From G020354645 sp050053515 (lineage in GTDB: Bacteria > Desulfobacterota > Desulfobacteria > Desulfobacterales > G020354645), in contig JASFTQ010000120.1 in NCBI GenBank assembly GCA_050053515.1, forward strand, positions 1 through 12,503: a stretch of DNA of 12,503 nt, in the 5' to 3' direction. Made by a program: the position numbers and the translations under genes. Numbering within the stretch: the first letter of the stretch is position 1; each line of letters begins with the position of its first letter. Below, piece after piece: positions 7,044-12,503 of the stretch. The notes beneath the pieces are model-generated. The model saw only the letters and a list, made by a program, of their open reading frames with translations, ran no database searches and was not told where the DNA came from.

Positions 7044-7961
7044 CTAAAGTTTCTTTTTCATCTCCACGATGGGATCATACCATTTTTCTTCGGGCTCAAT
7101 GAATCGATCAATCATCAGCTCATCAAGAATTTTTTTCCCCGCCGGGTCACGGTGCATGGAGACAAGCAATTTGCGGATTTTTTCCCTTGTATGCCCCGGC
7201 ATCTTACCGGATACAACCAACGGGGGATTGCCAAAGGGTTCTGATTTTCTGATAATCCGGGTTTTATGCGTGAAGGCAGGATTTCGGTGGTTATAGTAAT
7301 CCCATATTTGACCGTGAACAGCAGCGCCGTCTACTAGAGATTCAGCAACCGCCATGATGGAATTATCATGACTGTAAGTGTATATCGTCTTGCTAAAAAA
7401 GCGCTGAGGGTTTTCACCCTTTTGGGCCAACCAGTATGTCGGTACGAGCTTTCCGGTGTTAGATTCCGGATCTGTAAAGGCAAAAACCTTTCCTCGGAGG
7501 TCATCCAATTGCTTATAAGCGCTCTCCTTGTTAACGATTAGATATGAGTGATAAAAGTAATCCCCCCTGACCTGCGGAACAACGATCGCTTTTAACCCAT
7601 AGGTTTCTCTACATTTTACATAGGGGCCGGAACAGATAAATCCCATGTCAATTTTCCCGTCCTTGAGCAGCTCATCTATCTCCCCATAGGTCTTCCTTTG
7701 GATGAATGCAATCTCTCGATCCAATTTCGCGGCGATGTAATCCAATAACTGATGATAGTGAACAACGGTCTCCTTCGGCGAAAATATGGATGCCACAGCG
7801 ACTCTAAAGGTCGAATCACTGTTCACGTGGTATCCGGGCCGTTCTATCGCGGCTGTTTTTGCAAAATCGACAAGTTTGACATCCTTATCGCTATGACAGC
7901 CGAGAGTCAAAAATAATATCGATACAAAAACGATAATAACTCTACAACTGCGTGCAAACAT
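7044..7961 (-). CDS. PhnD-like phosphate/phosphonate-type solute-binding lipoprotein
   Basis: From the ATG at 7959-7961 the product has 305 residues. It starts with a signal peptide ending in LTLGC, a lipobox that would tether it to a membrane. I chose this start because AAAGGA lies 9 nt before it; upstream in-frame ATGs at 7967 and 7982 have poorer sites. The body has the periplasmic-binding-protein pattern of the PhnD/PtxB group: FRVAVASIFSPKETVVHY near the N-terminus, DELLKDGKIDMGFICSGPYV, then LRGKVFAFTDPESNTGKLVPTYWL and a DGAAVHGQIWDYY stretch. Known relatives bind phosphonate, phosphite or other oxyanions, or serve as sensor input domains. No transporter permease or ATPase gene accompanies it. 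The next gene, 19 bp downstream, is the transmembrane activator, so a sensory role is likelier than uptake. The ligand is unknown. Confidence 0.82.
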   Translation of the reverse strand: MFARSCRVIIVFVSILFLTLGCHSDKDVKLVDFAKTAAIERPGYHVNSDSTFRVAVASIFSPKETVVHYHQLLDYIAAKLDREIAFIQRKTYGEIDELLKDGKIDMGFICSGPYVKCRETYGLKAIVVPQVRGDYFYHSYLIVNKESAYKQLDDLRGKVFAFTDPESNTGKLVPTYWLAQKGENPQRFFSKTIYTYSHDNSIMAVAESLVDGAAVHGQIWDYYNHRNPAFTHKTRIIRKSEPFGNPPLVVSGKMPGHTREKIRKLLVSMHRDPAGKKILDELMIDRFIEPEEKWYDPIVEMKKKL

Positions 7962-8146
7962 AATCATAAGTCCTTTGGCCATTTAGAAAGGCTGATAGAA
8001 ATATGTTTTTTGGTTTTTAGCGGAGATATCCAACTTATGGAGTCAGATTAACAACTGGGAACTACCACATTGTGAAACATGAAGTCAACAAGGATTTAAA
8101 AAATACTAAGTGAGTTATTGACAGTGAAGCACCTCGTCTTAAATGG

Positions 8147-8210
8147 CAGGGCTCCCTGGAAAGGGTCAAGCCTCCCTGCAACCCCGCCTTAAAAGGCTGA
8201 GTTGCAGGGA
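8147..8210. repeat. Hairpin-rich segment with repeated CCCTG/CAGGG blocks
   Basis: CAGGG-CT-CCCTG (8147-8158) is a near-continuous palindrome. A larger stem follows: TCCCTGCAAC (8173-8182) pairs perfectly with GTTGCAGGGA (8201-8210), and inside it GCCTT (8186-8190) pairs with AAGGC (8193-8197). GCAGGG before 8151 could also pair with the CCCTGC arm, so alternative folds exist. There is no U tract on either strand, so it is not a clear terminator. It lies between divergent genes and could be in the leader of the minus-strand binding-protein gene. Confidence 0.5.
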
Positions 8211-8245
8211 AGCGTATCGGTCATTTCGCATCTTGTCGGTAAAAA

Positions 8246-8300
8246 ATTGCGCTTCGCCAGGAACGCGCAATAATTGGGGCAATCGGCGCATCGTATTGCC
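8246..8300. repeat. Two short inverted repeats in the divergent intergenic region
   Basis: ATTGCGC (8246-8252) pairs with GCGCAAT (8265-8271), and GGCAAT (8278-8283) pairs with ATTGCC (8295-8300). Each could form a small hairpin or be a protein-binding site. Apart from these, the hairpins at 8147-8210 and the promoter elements below, I see nothing in 7983-8482. Confidence 0.35.
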
Positions 8301-8351
8301 AACACAATAATTGAGACTTCTGGTTATCAAAGGGAAAAGTATCAGAAATTA

Positions 8352-8364
8352 TTACATAATGTAA
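8352..8364 (+). promoter_or_regulatory. Palindromic candidate activator site upstream of the TusA-like operon
   Basis: TTACAT-A-ATGTAA is a perfect 13-bp palindrome centred about 66 bp upstream of the predicted start near 8424. That is the usual distance for a class I activator site. The regulator is not identifiable from the sequence. Confidence 0.4.
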
Positions 8365-8388
8365 CTTTTCTCATCCCTAAAACAATTC

Positions 8389-8417
8389 TTGACAGCACCA
8401 CAAAGTGGTATTATGAT
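8389..8417 (+). promoter_or_regulatory. Sigma-70 promoter of the TusA-like / NifS-like operon, with a spacer palindrome
   Basis: TTGACA (8389-8394), a 17-bp spacer and TATGAT (8412-8417) form a near-perfect sigma-70 promoter, with a start near 8424 and a leader of about 60 nt. The spacer holds ACCAC-AAA-GTGGT (8397-8409), a 13-bp inverted repeat between -35 and -10. Such a position is typical of a repressor operator, so the operon is probably regulated by an unknown factor. Confidence 0.8.
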
Positions 8418-8482
8418 CAGTTAAAAATCCTTCATAAAAATGCTTTATTCACCACCTGTTAGAGGCCGATAGGGAGTACGCC

Positions 8483-8731
8483 ATGAAATTTGTGGAAAAA
8501 CAAAAATCGGATGAGACCCTGGACCTGGTTTGCCGGATGTGCCCCATGCATCTCTTGGAACCGGGCGATAAAATGAAATGTATGAAAAAAGGTCAAGTCC
8601 TGGAGGTTCTAACCGACTATGACGGTGCTCTGGATGACATACCTGACTGGTGCAAAAAGTGTGGTTACGAGTTTATCGGTGTCGAGGAAGACGAAGACTG
8701 TTACAAATTGTATATCAAAAAGAAGGAATAA
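8483..8731 (+). CDS. TusA-like sulfurtransferase with two CxxC pairs
   Basis: The protein has 82 residues, the normal size for TusA/SirA proteins. The conserved layout is visible: LDLVCRMCP (14-21) in place of the family's LDxxGxxCPxP, then GQVLEVLTDYDGALDDIPDW, GYEFIG and YKLYIKK. C20 aligns with the persulfide-carrying cysteine of TusA, but the second proline of CPxP is M22-H23 here. Unlike ordinary TusA it has C17 and C20 as one CxxC and C57 and C60 as another, plus C33 and C73. The four cysteines could bind a metal or form disulfides. GGGAG lies before the ATG. It is 11 bp upstream of the NifS-like gene, consistent with sulfur relay to or from that protein. Confidence 0.8.
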   Translation: MKFVEKQKSDETLDLVCRMCPMHLLEPGDKMKCMKKGQVLEVLTDYDGALDDIPDWCKKCGYEFIGVEEDEDCYKLYIKKKE

Positions 8732-8742
8732 AGGAGTGTGTT

Positions 8743-9939
8743 ATGAGCAGCGCCTATCTGGATCATGCATCCGCAACTCCGGTGAGAAAAGAGGTGCTGG
8801 AAGCGATGCTTCCATATTTTGAGAACCGCTATGCCAACCCTTCCAACGTCTATGACATCGGTTCAAAAATCAAGCAGGCAATAGAAGACCAAAGAGCCAA
8901 GGTTGCCGAATTGATCGGTGCCGAGTCGCACGAGATCATTTTCACATCTTCAGGCGCAGAATCCAATAACCTGGCCGTCAAAGGTGTTGCATTCTCGAGG
9001 CAAAAAAAGGGAAATCATATTATTGTCTCTTCAATTGAACACCATTCTGTGCTGAATTCAGCGCGTTTTCTTGAACGGTTGGATTATGAGGTAACCTTTC
9101 TGCCGGTAGACAAATTTGGTTTGGTGGACCCTGCCCGTATGGCCAAGGCCATTACCCCCCAGACCATACTCGTGTCCATAATGCATGCCAACAATGAAAT
9201 TGGAACCATTGAGCCCATTGCCGATCTTGCCGCCATTTGCAGAGAAAAAAATATCCTCTTTCATACCGATGCGATCGCTTCGGTCGGTAATATCGAAGTA
9301 GATGTTAATGAATTGGGGGTTGACTTGCTGAGTATGTCCGGTGCCCCGCTGGGCGCACCCAAGGGAGTTGGCGCTTTGTACTTCAGAAAAAAAGTCAGGT
9401 TGATGCCCCTGGTTCACGGCGGCATTCAGGAAAACGGCAGAAGGGGTGGGACCGAAAACGTCCCCGGCATCGTTGGATTGGGCAAGGCAGCCGAAATCGC
9501 CCGGCAGGAGTTGCCGCAAAAGATGAAACATGTGCGAAAACTGAGGGATCGTCTGGTTGAAGGGATTAACCAGCGGGTCGAAAAGGTGAAATACACCGGA
9601 CATCCGCAAAAGAGACTTGCCGGGCATGCCAGTTTTTGTTTCGAGGCCATCGAAGGTGAAGCTTTGATTTTTATGCTTGCCCAAAGCGCTATTTATGCCA
9701 ATACGGGCTCTGCCTGCGCCTCTAAAGCGCTGAAAACCTCGCCGGTCCTGGGGGCCATAGGGATACCGGCCGCGCTGGCACAGGGGTCCACCGTTTTCAC
9801 AATCGAAAGCGTCAATACTGTTGAAGAAATCGATTATGTTCTTGAAAAACTTCCGCCTGTCGTTGCAAGGCTTCGGGAATTATCGCCCATCTGGGGCAAA
9901 GAAATGCCTGAATATGAAGAGGAGGTTTGTGCGCATTAA
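8743..9939 (+). CDS. NifS/IscS-family protein lacking the PLP lysine (probable non-desulfurase)
   Basis: The product from the ATG at 8743 has 398 residues, normal for group I cysteine desulfurases. AAAGGAG lies just before it; the frame is open further upstream to 8650, but that part overlaps the TusA-like gene and has no family similarity. Conserved features: YLDHASATPV at the start, FTSSGAESNNLA (67-78), the PLP-stacking region SIEHHSVL (97-104), NNEIGT (150-155), HTDA (174-177), GRRGGTENVPG and the loop cysteine C325 in TGSACAS. Changed features: the PLP-lysine motif SAHKxxGPKG reads SGAPLGAPKG, so the lysine is P202 and the preceding His is A201; the PLP-contacting Gln is A179; and the arginine of GSxRF that holds the cysteine carboxylate is V351. 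The DNA shows no frameshift here. From memory, Archaeoglobus fulgidus IscS also lacks this lysine and is reported inactive as a desulfurase while offering its cysteine as a cluster ligand. I infer a similar role with IscU. Confidence 0.88.
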   Translation: MSSAYLDHASATPVRKEVLEAMLPYFENRYANPSNVYDIGSKIKQAIEDQRAKVAELIGAESHEIIFTSSGAESNNLAVKGVAFSRQKKGNHIIVSSIEHHSVLNSARFLERLDYEVTFLPVDKFGLVDPARMAKAITPQTILVSIMHANNEIGTIEPIADLAAICREKNILFHTDAIASVGNIEVDVNELGVDLLSMSGAPLGAPKGVGALYFRKKVRLMPLVHGGIQENGRRGGTENVPGIVGLGKAAEIARQELPQKMKHVRKLRDRLVEGINQRVEKVKYTGHPQKRLAGHASFCFEAIEGEALIFMLAQSAIYANTGSACASKALKTSPVLGAIGIPAALAQGSTVFTIESVNTVEEIDYVLEKLPPVVARLRELSPIWGKEMPEYEEEVCAH

Positions 9940-10029
9940 TCACCTAATTTATTTTTTTAATTAGCAATGTTTCACCGCCCACTCACTGCGTTCGTTAGAG
10001 ACGCTGAGGACGCGGAGTTATTTTAACTC

Positions 10030-10064
10030 TTTTTCCTTTCTGCTGAGAGGGCAGAAAGGAAAAA
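10030..10064. repeat. Perfect 14-bp hairpin
   Basis: TTTTTCCTTTCTGC (10030-10043) pairs exactly with GCAGAAAGGAAAAA (10051-10064) around a 7-nt loop. On either strand the U-rich arm comes first and the A-rich arm last, so no U tail follows the stem as in a normal intrinsic terminator. It would still form a stable stem in RNA or a cruciform. Confidence 0.7.
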
Positions 10065-10131
10065 ACAACATCCCTACGGGAGTTGTTCAAATTGAGGTTC
10101 AGATTTTCCTTGGATTGTCATTCAATCTAGG

Positions 10132-10157
10132 ATTCTTGCCACGCAGTGGCTGAGAAT
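10132..10157 (+). terminator. Hairpin followed by a short T run, weak terminator candidate
   Basis: GCCAC-GCA-GTGGC (10138-10150) is extended by ATTCT (10132-10136) pairing with AGAAT (10153-10157) across a small asymmetric internal loop, and is followed by a short TTTTC. It could end transcripts from the NifS-like gene, but the T run is short. It overlaps by one base the long inverted repeat at 10157-10227. Confidence 0.3.
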
Positions 10158-10227
10158 TTTCATTTGCCGGCGTCCCTGCCCTGTGCAATGTGGATCTTAT
10201 TCCTCCGGGGTCAGCGGCAAATGAAAA
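10157..10227. repeat. 13-bp inverted repeat with a 45-nt interior
   Basis: TTTTCATTTGCCG (10157-10169) is exactly complementary to CGGCAAATGAAAA (10215-10227). The 45-nt interior is GC-rich and could fold further. Long-armed repeats around a short insert are typical of small mobile repeats or structured RNAs; the sequence alone does not decide between them. Confidence 0.6.
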
Positions 10228-10321
10228 AAATCAATCTCTCTGCGAGCTCTGCGGCTCGAGCGAAGTCCCGCCAATGCGGGGCGAGCGGGCGGTTAATTTA
10301 GTGTAAGTAAGGAGGAATGAT

Positions 10322-10699
10322 ATGTATTCGGAAAAAGTAATGGAGCATTTTTCGAACCCGAAAAATGTCGGTGAAATTGAAGACGCAGACGGAGTCGGCG
10401 AAGTCGGCAACCCGGTCTGCGGAGACATGATGACCTTTTATATCAAGGTCCAGGACGACAAGATCTCTGATATTAAATTCAAAACCTTCGGTTGTGTCGC
10501 GGCCATTTCAGTGTCCAGCATGGTCAGCGAAATGGCCTTGGGCAAATCACTGGAAGAAGCCAAAACCATAACGAACAAGTCTGTGGCACAGGCCCTCGAC
10601 GGTTTGCCCAAACAAAAAATGCACTGTTCCAACCTCGGTGCAGAAGCCCTAAACAAGGCTATTGCTGACTATGAGAGCAAATTGGTGGCTGCCTCATAA
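10322..10699 (+). CDS. iscU: IscU/NifU-N-type Fe-S cluster scaffold
   Basis: The protein has 125 residues, the usual IscU length. It holds all three cluster cysteines and the conserved aspartate: NPVCGD with C33 and D35, FGCVAA with C58, and KMHCS with C102 next to H101. The N-terminal YSEKVMEHFSNPKNVGEI is typical of the family. It should assemble [2Fe-2S] clusters in the cytoplasm. The one oddity is V59 where most homologues have glycine after the middle cysteine. AAGGAGG 7-8 nt before the ATG fixes the start. The adjacent NifS-like protein is the obvious partner, although 382 bp of non-coding DNA separates the genes. No HscA, HscB or IscR gene is present in the window. Confidence 0.9.
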   Translation: MYSEKVMEHFSNPKNVGEIEDADGVGEVGNPVCGDMMTFYIKVQDDKISDIKFKTFGCVAAISVSSMVSEMALGKSLEEAKTITNKSVAQALDGLPKQKMHCSNLGAEALNKAIADYESKLVAAS

Positions 10700-10858
10700 A
10701 CACTCAGATTTATCGGCCCGATTTCATTACCATACCCACCAGGGGTTTATGGCACGCGCAATGTTTAAAGCACTGATCTTGAAAACCATTGAAGCACCCA
10801 GCCCAACGCATCAGCCAAAATAAATCCAATCAGCATTCAATCATGCTCAAAAAATCAC

Positions 10859-10887
10859 TTGACAGGTATCAAACTTCCCACTATATT
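10859..10887 (+). promoter_or_regulatory. Sigma-70 promoter of the ArsR-family gene
   Basis: TTGACA (10859-10864), a 17-bp spacer and TATATT (10882-10887) match the consensus closely. The start is expected near 10894, leaving a leader of about 20 nt before the ATG at 10914. Confidence 0.8.
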
Positions 10888-10902
10888 CCTAATTAGTAAT
10901 AT
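10883..10902 (+). promoter_or_regulatory. Palindromic operator over the -10 of the ArsR-family promoter
   Basis: ATATTCCTAATTAGTAATAT is a 20-bp palindrome with a single mismatched pair (18 of 20 bases symmetric). It covers the -10 element and the start point. Placement and AT-rich symmetry fit an autoregulatory ArsR-family operator, occupied until metal binding releases the repressor. Confidence 0.7.
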
Positions 10903-10913
10903 GAAGAGGGGTA

Positions 10914-11258
10914 ATGAAATCATTTATCAAGGTCATGAAAGCACTTTCCGACTCGAACCGCGTGAAAATTATAAAAATGCTGCAACAAAAGATGATGTGT
11001 GTCTGTGAGTTGCAGGGCGCATTGGGGATTTCACAGCCGAGCGTCTCCAAACATCTGAAGGTGCTCGAAGAGGCAGGCCTGGTTGACTATCAAAAAGACG
11101 GGTTGTGGGTGAATTATTATCTTACCGACGGGCGAAACAGCCCTTACGCTGCCAATCTCTTGGGTAATATTAAGCACTGGCTGGAAGATGACCCAGAGAT
11201 AGTTGAATTATCTAAAAAAGTTCCTTTGTTAAACCGCGAAGAACTATGCAAGAAATAA
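10914..11258 (+). CDS. ArsR/SmtB-family metalloregulatory repressor
   Basis: The protein has 114 residues, typical for the family. It has a winged-helix layout: KVMKALSDSNRVKIIKML, then the recognition helix ISQPSVSKHLKVLEEAGLV (about 39-57) and the wing KDGLWVNYYL. MCVCEL at 28-33 provides the CxC of the classical alpha-3 metal box (C29, C31), as in arsenite/antimonite- or cadmium/lead-type sensors, and C112 near the end could be a third ligand. It should repress its own promoter and the permease gene that follows 117 bp downstream. The inducer is probably a thiophilic metal or metalloid such as arsenite, which is inference. A closely spaced GAGGGG precedes the ATG. Confidence 0.88.
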   Translation: MKSFIKVMKALSDSNRVKIIKMLQQKMMCVCELQGALGISQPSVSKHLKVLEEAGLVDYQKDGLWVNYYLTDGRNSPYAANLLGNIKHWLEDDPEIVELSKKVPLLNREELCKK

Positions 11259-11289
11259 TTTTTTTGACCATATTATATAGCTAAATAAT

Positions 11290-11301
11290 CATATAGATAT
11301 G
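11290..11301 (+). promoter_or_regulatory. Possible second AT-rich operator before the permease gene
   Basis: CATAT-AG-ATATG is a near-perfect 12-bp palindrome in the AT-rich gap (11259-11375) between repressor and permease, set in a larger ATAAT/ATTAT symmetry. A TTGACC at 11264-11269 could be part of a weak promoter. AT-rich DNA gives such palindromes by chance, so confidence is low. Confidence 0.25.
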
Positions 11302-11375
11302 TAATATTATTTTCTGACGACGCCTCTGAGTTAAGCTCAAAAAGAATTATTTAAGAGAAAAAGGGAAAATACCGA

Positions 11376-12503
11376 ATGAATGAAGCGATTGCTATGCAAA
11401 AGAAGGAGAGTACCTCAGAAGCATCCTCACCAATCGACCGGAAAGAACAGTTTGAAAGTAAGTTTGACTGGAAGGGTATATGGAAACCGCTTAGCATTAT
11501 CGCGGGTGTTTTTCTGGTTTTTTTCTGGCTTCCCCTGGACAATAGCCGGTTTAGCGGTGCCGTGATTGAAGCGTTATCCCTGGCCAAGTGGTATGCTCAG
11601 GAACACGTCCTGCTTTGCCTGGTACCGGCCTTTTTCATTGCCGGCGCAATTTCCGTGTTTGTATCCCCGGCGGCCGTGATAAAATACCTCGGTGCCGGGG
11701 CCAAAAAGGTGATGTCTTACGGGGTGGCCTCGGTTTCGGGCACCATCCTGGCCGTGTGCTCCTGTACGGTTTTACCGCTGTTTGCCGGTATCTGGAAGCG
11801 GGGTGCAGGCCTGGGACCGGCCATTGCCTTTTTGTACTCCGGCCCGGCCATCAATGTGCTGGCGATCGTTTTGACCGCCCGGGTGCTGGGTATTGAAATC
11901 GGCGCCGCTCGGGCTTTAGGCGCCATTATTTTCAGTGTTGTTATCGGATTGCTCATGCATCTGATATACAGAAAGGAAGAGCAGGCCAAAGCCCAGGTTG
12001 ACATGCACCTGCCGACGCCCGAAGTGCAACGGCCTTTGTGGCAGAATGCGGTTTATTTCGCTACATTGGTAGGAATTCTGATCTTTGCTAGCTGGGGAAA
12101 ACCGTCGGAGGCGGTAGGTTTTTGGTATGCCGTTTATAACATCAAGTGGGTCAACACCGGACTGTTTGCCGCTTTGCTGGGTTTTCTATTGATTAGTTGG
12201 TTCAAAGTCAAGGCCGTCAAGGTCATCACTGCCGCAGGGGTTGTTTTGGGGTTGGCGATGATTTTTCCCCACGAACCGTTGATCGCGTTTTCGGTGGGAA
12301 TAATTGCTGTTGTTGTTCTGACGACCACTACCCGCGGTGAGACCGAGAATTGGTTTTTGTCTACTTGGGATTTTGCCAGGCAGATCATGCCGCTGCTGTT
12401 TGCCGGTGTGCTGGCGGCAGGACTGCTGCTGGGACGACCCGGTTCCGAAGGCCTGATCCCTTCGCAATGGATCGGCAGCCTGGTGGGCGGCAACACCCTG
12501 CGG
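11376..12503 (+). CDS. COG0701 (UPF0718/ArsP-like) permease, 3' end outside the window
   Basis: The frame from the ATG at 11376 is open for 376 codons to the window end. AAGGGA lies 9 nt before that ATG. After a charged cytoplasmic N-terminus (1-33), hydrophobic helices begin at about 37-52, 76-97 and 113-136. The hallmark is AVCSCTVLPLFAGIWKRGAG (126-145) with cysteines C128 and C130, then GPAIAFLYSGPAINVLAIVL, which identifies the COG0701 permease family. Known members export organoarsenicals (ArsP) or have been linked to copper/zinc or arsenic resistance; the CxC pair suggests thiophilic substrates. It sits directly after the ArsR-family repressor, so the pair is probably a regulated efflux unit. 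A middle section around 200-215 is hydrophilic, between two halves of the permease. Confidence 0.87.
   Translation, partial: MNEAIAMQKKESTSEASSPIDRKEQFESKFDWKGIWKPLSIIAGVFLVFFWLPLDNSRFSGAVIEALSLAKWYAQEHVLLCLVPAFFIAGAISVFVSPAAVIKYLGAGAKKVMSYGVASVSGTILAVCSCTVLPLFAGIWKRGAGLGPAIAFLYSGPAINVLAIVLTARVLGIEIGAARALGAIIFSVVIGLLMHLIYRKEEQAKAQVDMHLPTPEVQRPLWQNAVYFATLVGILIFASWGKPSEAVGFWYAVYNIKWVNTGLFAALLGFLLISWFKVKAVKVITAAGVVLGLAMIFPHEPLIAFSVGIIAVVVLTTTTRGETENWFLSTWDFARQIMPLLFAGVLAAGLLLGRPGSEGLIPSQWIGSLVGGNTLR

Larger units (their letters stand above)
9940..10321. other. Non-coding, structure-rich interval between the NifS-like and IscU genes
   Basis: This 382-bp gap has no credible coding frame. It starts with an AT-rich stretch, then holds three clear inverted-repeat structures (listed separately) and smaller hairpins such as GATTG/CAATC (near 10113-10127), CGAGC/GCTCG and CCCGC-CAAT-GCGGG (near 10266-10280). 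TAATTTA occurs near both ends (9945-9951 and 10294-10300), which may be chance or a target duplication. It splits genes that would otherwise form one operon, so it may be a small non-autonomous element or a regulatory RNA region. No transposase or clear terminal repeats are seen. Confidence 0.5.

Noticed and set aside
8274..8462. Plus-strand 62-codon frame upstream of the TusA-like gene
   Set aside because: It starts with TTG, has no ribosome-binding site, and runs through a near-perfect sigma-70 promoter and its palindromes.
9058..9684. Minus-strand 208-codon frame inside the NifS-like gene
   Set aside because: Antisense shadow of a conserved gene; no recognisable domain or start signals.
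9945..10300. TAATTTA direct repeats as proof of a transposon insertion
   Set aside because: A 7-bp AT-rich match is expected by chance, and no terminal inverted repeats coincide with it; kept only as a possibility in the interval description.
10749..10823. Mini-frame of 24 codons after iscU and a TGGCACG resembling a sigma-54 -24 element at 10750-10756
   Set aside because: The frame is too short with no similarity, and the matching -12 position reads ATGT instead of TTGC.

Overview
The window looks like chromosomal DNA from an anaerobic, respiring deltaproteobacterium (Desulfobacterota, possibly a sulfate reducer). Reasons: several multihaem c-type cytochromes with a quinone-side cytochrome b, a sigma-54 activator, a TauE/SafE-type anion transporter, and a sulfur/Fe-S module whose desulfurase-like protein lacks the PLP lysine, as reported for the sulfate reducer Archaeoglobus fulgidus. 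The taxonomic call is inference. I found no tRNA, rRNA, CRISPR array or transposase.

Left part (1-4383). A TauE/SafE permease gene, cut by the window edge, converges on the C-terminal remnant of a membrane 4Fe-4S protein (494-889, minus). A hairpin terminator (918-948) separates that remnant from a minus-strand operon: an octahaem cytochrome c lipoprotein (2596-3876), a membrane-anchored trihaem cytochrome c (1869-2570) and a cytochrome b (1058-1891). Upstream, on the same strand, is a stand-alone response-regulator receiver gene (3994-4383).

Middle (4384-8482). A textbook sigma-54 -24/-12 promoter (4440-4454, minus) lies just before the receiver gene. The next genes upstream, also minus, encode a transmembrane sigma-54 activator (periplasmic sensor, HAMP, GAF, AAA+, Fis-type HTH; 4826-7024) and a PhnD-like solute-binding lipoprotein (7044-7961). 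I infer one signalling chain: the lipoprotein binds a solute, the membrane-bound activator reads it, and the activator fires the sigma-54 promoter that drives the receiver and probably the cytochrome operon. No ABC transporter permease or ATPase is present, which favours a sensory role for the binding protein.

Right part (8389-12503, plus). A consensus sigma-70 promoter with a palindrome in its spacer drives a TusA-like protein with two CxxC pairs and a NifS/IscS-like protein that lacks the PLP lysine and the substrate arginine but keeps the catalytic cysteine. After about 380 bp of non-coding DNA full of inverted repeats comes an intact IscU-type scaffold. Together these may be an Fe-S assembly branch that does not take sulfur from cysteine. 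Last is an ArsR-family repressor with its own promoter and palindromic operator, followed by a COG0701 permease cut by the window end: a self-regulated metal/metalloid (possibly arsenic) efflux unit.
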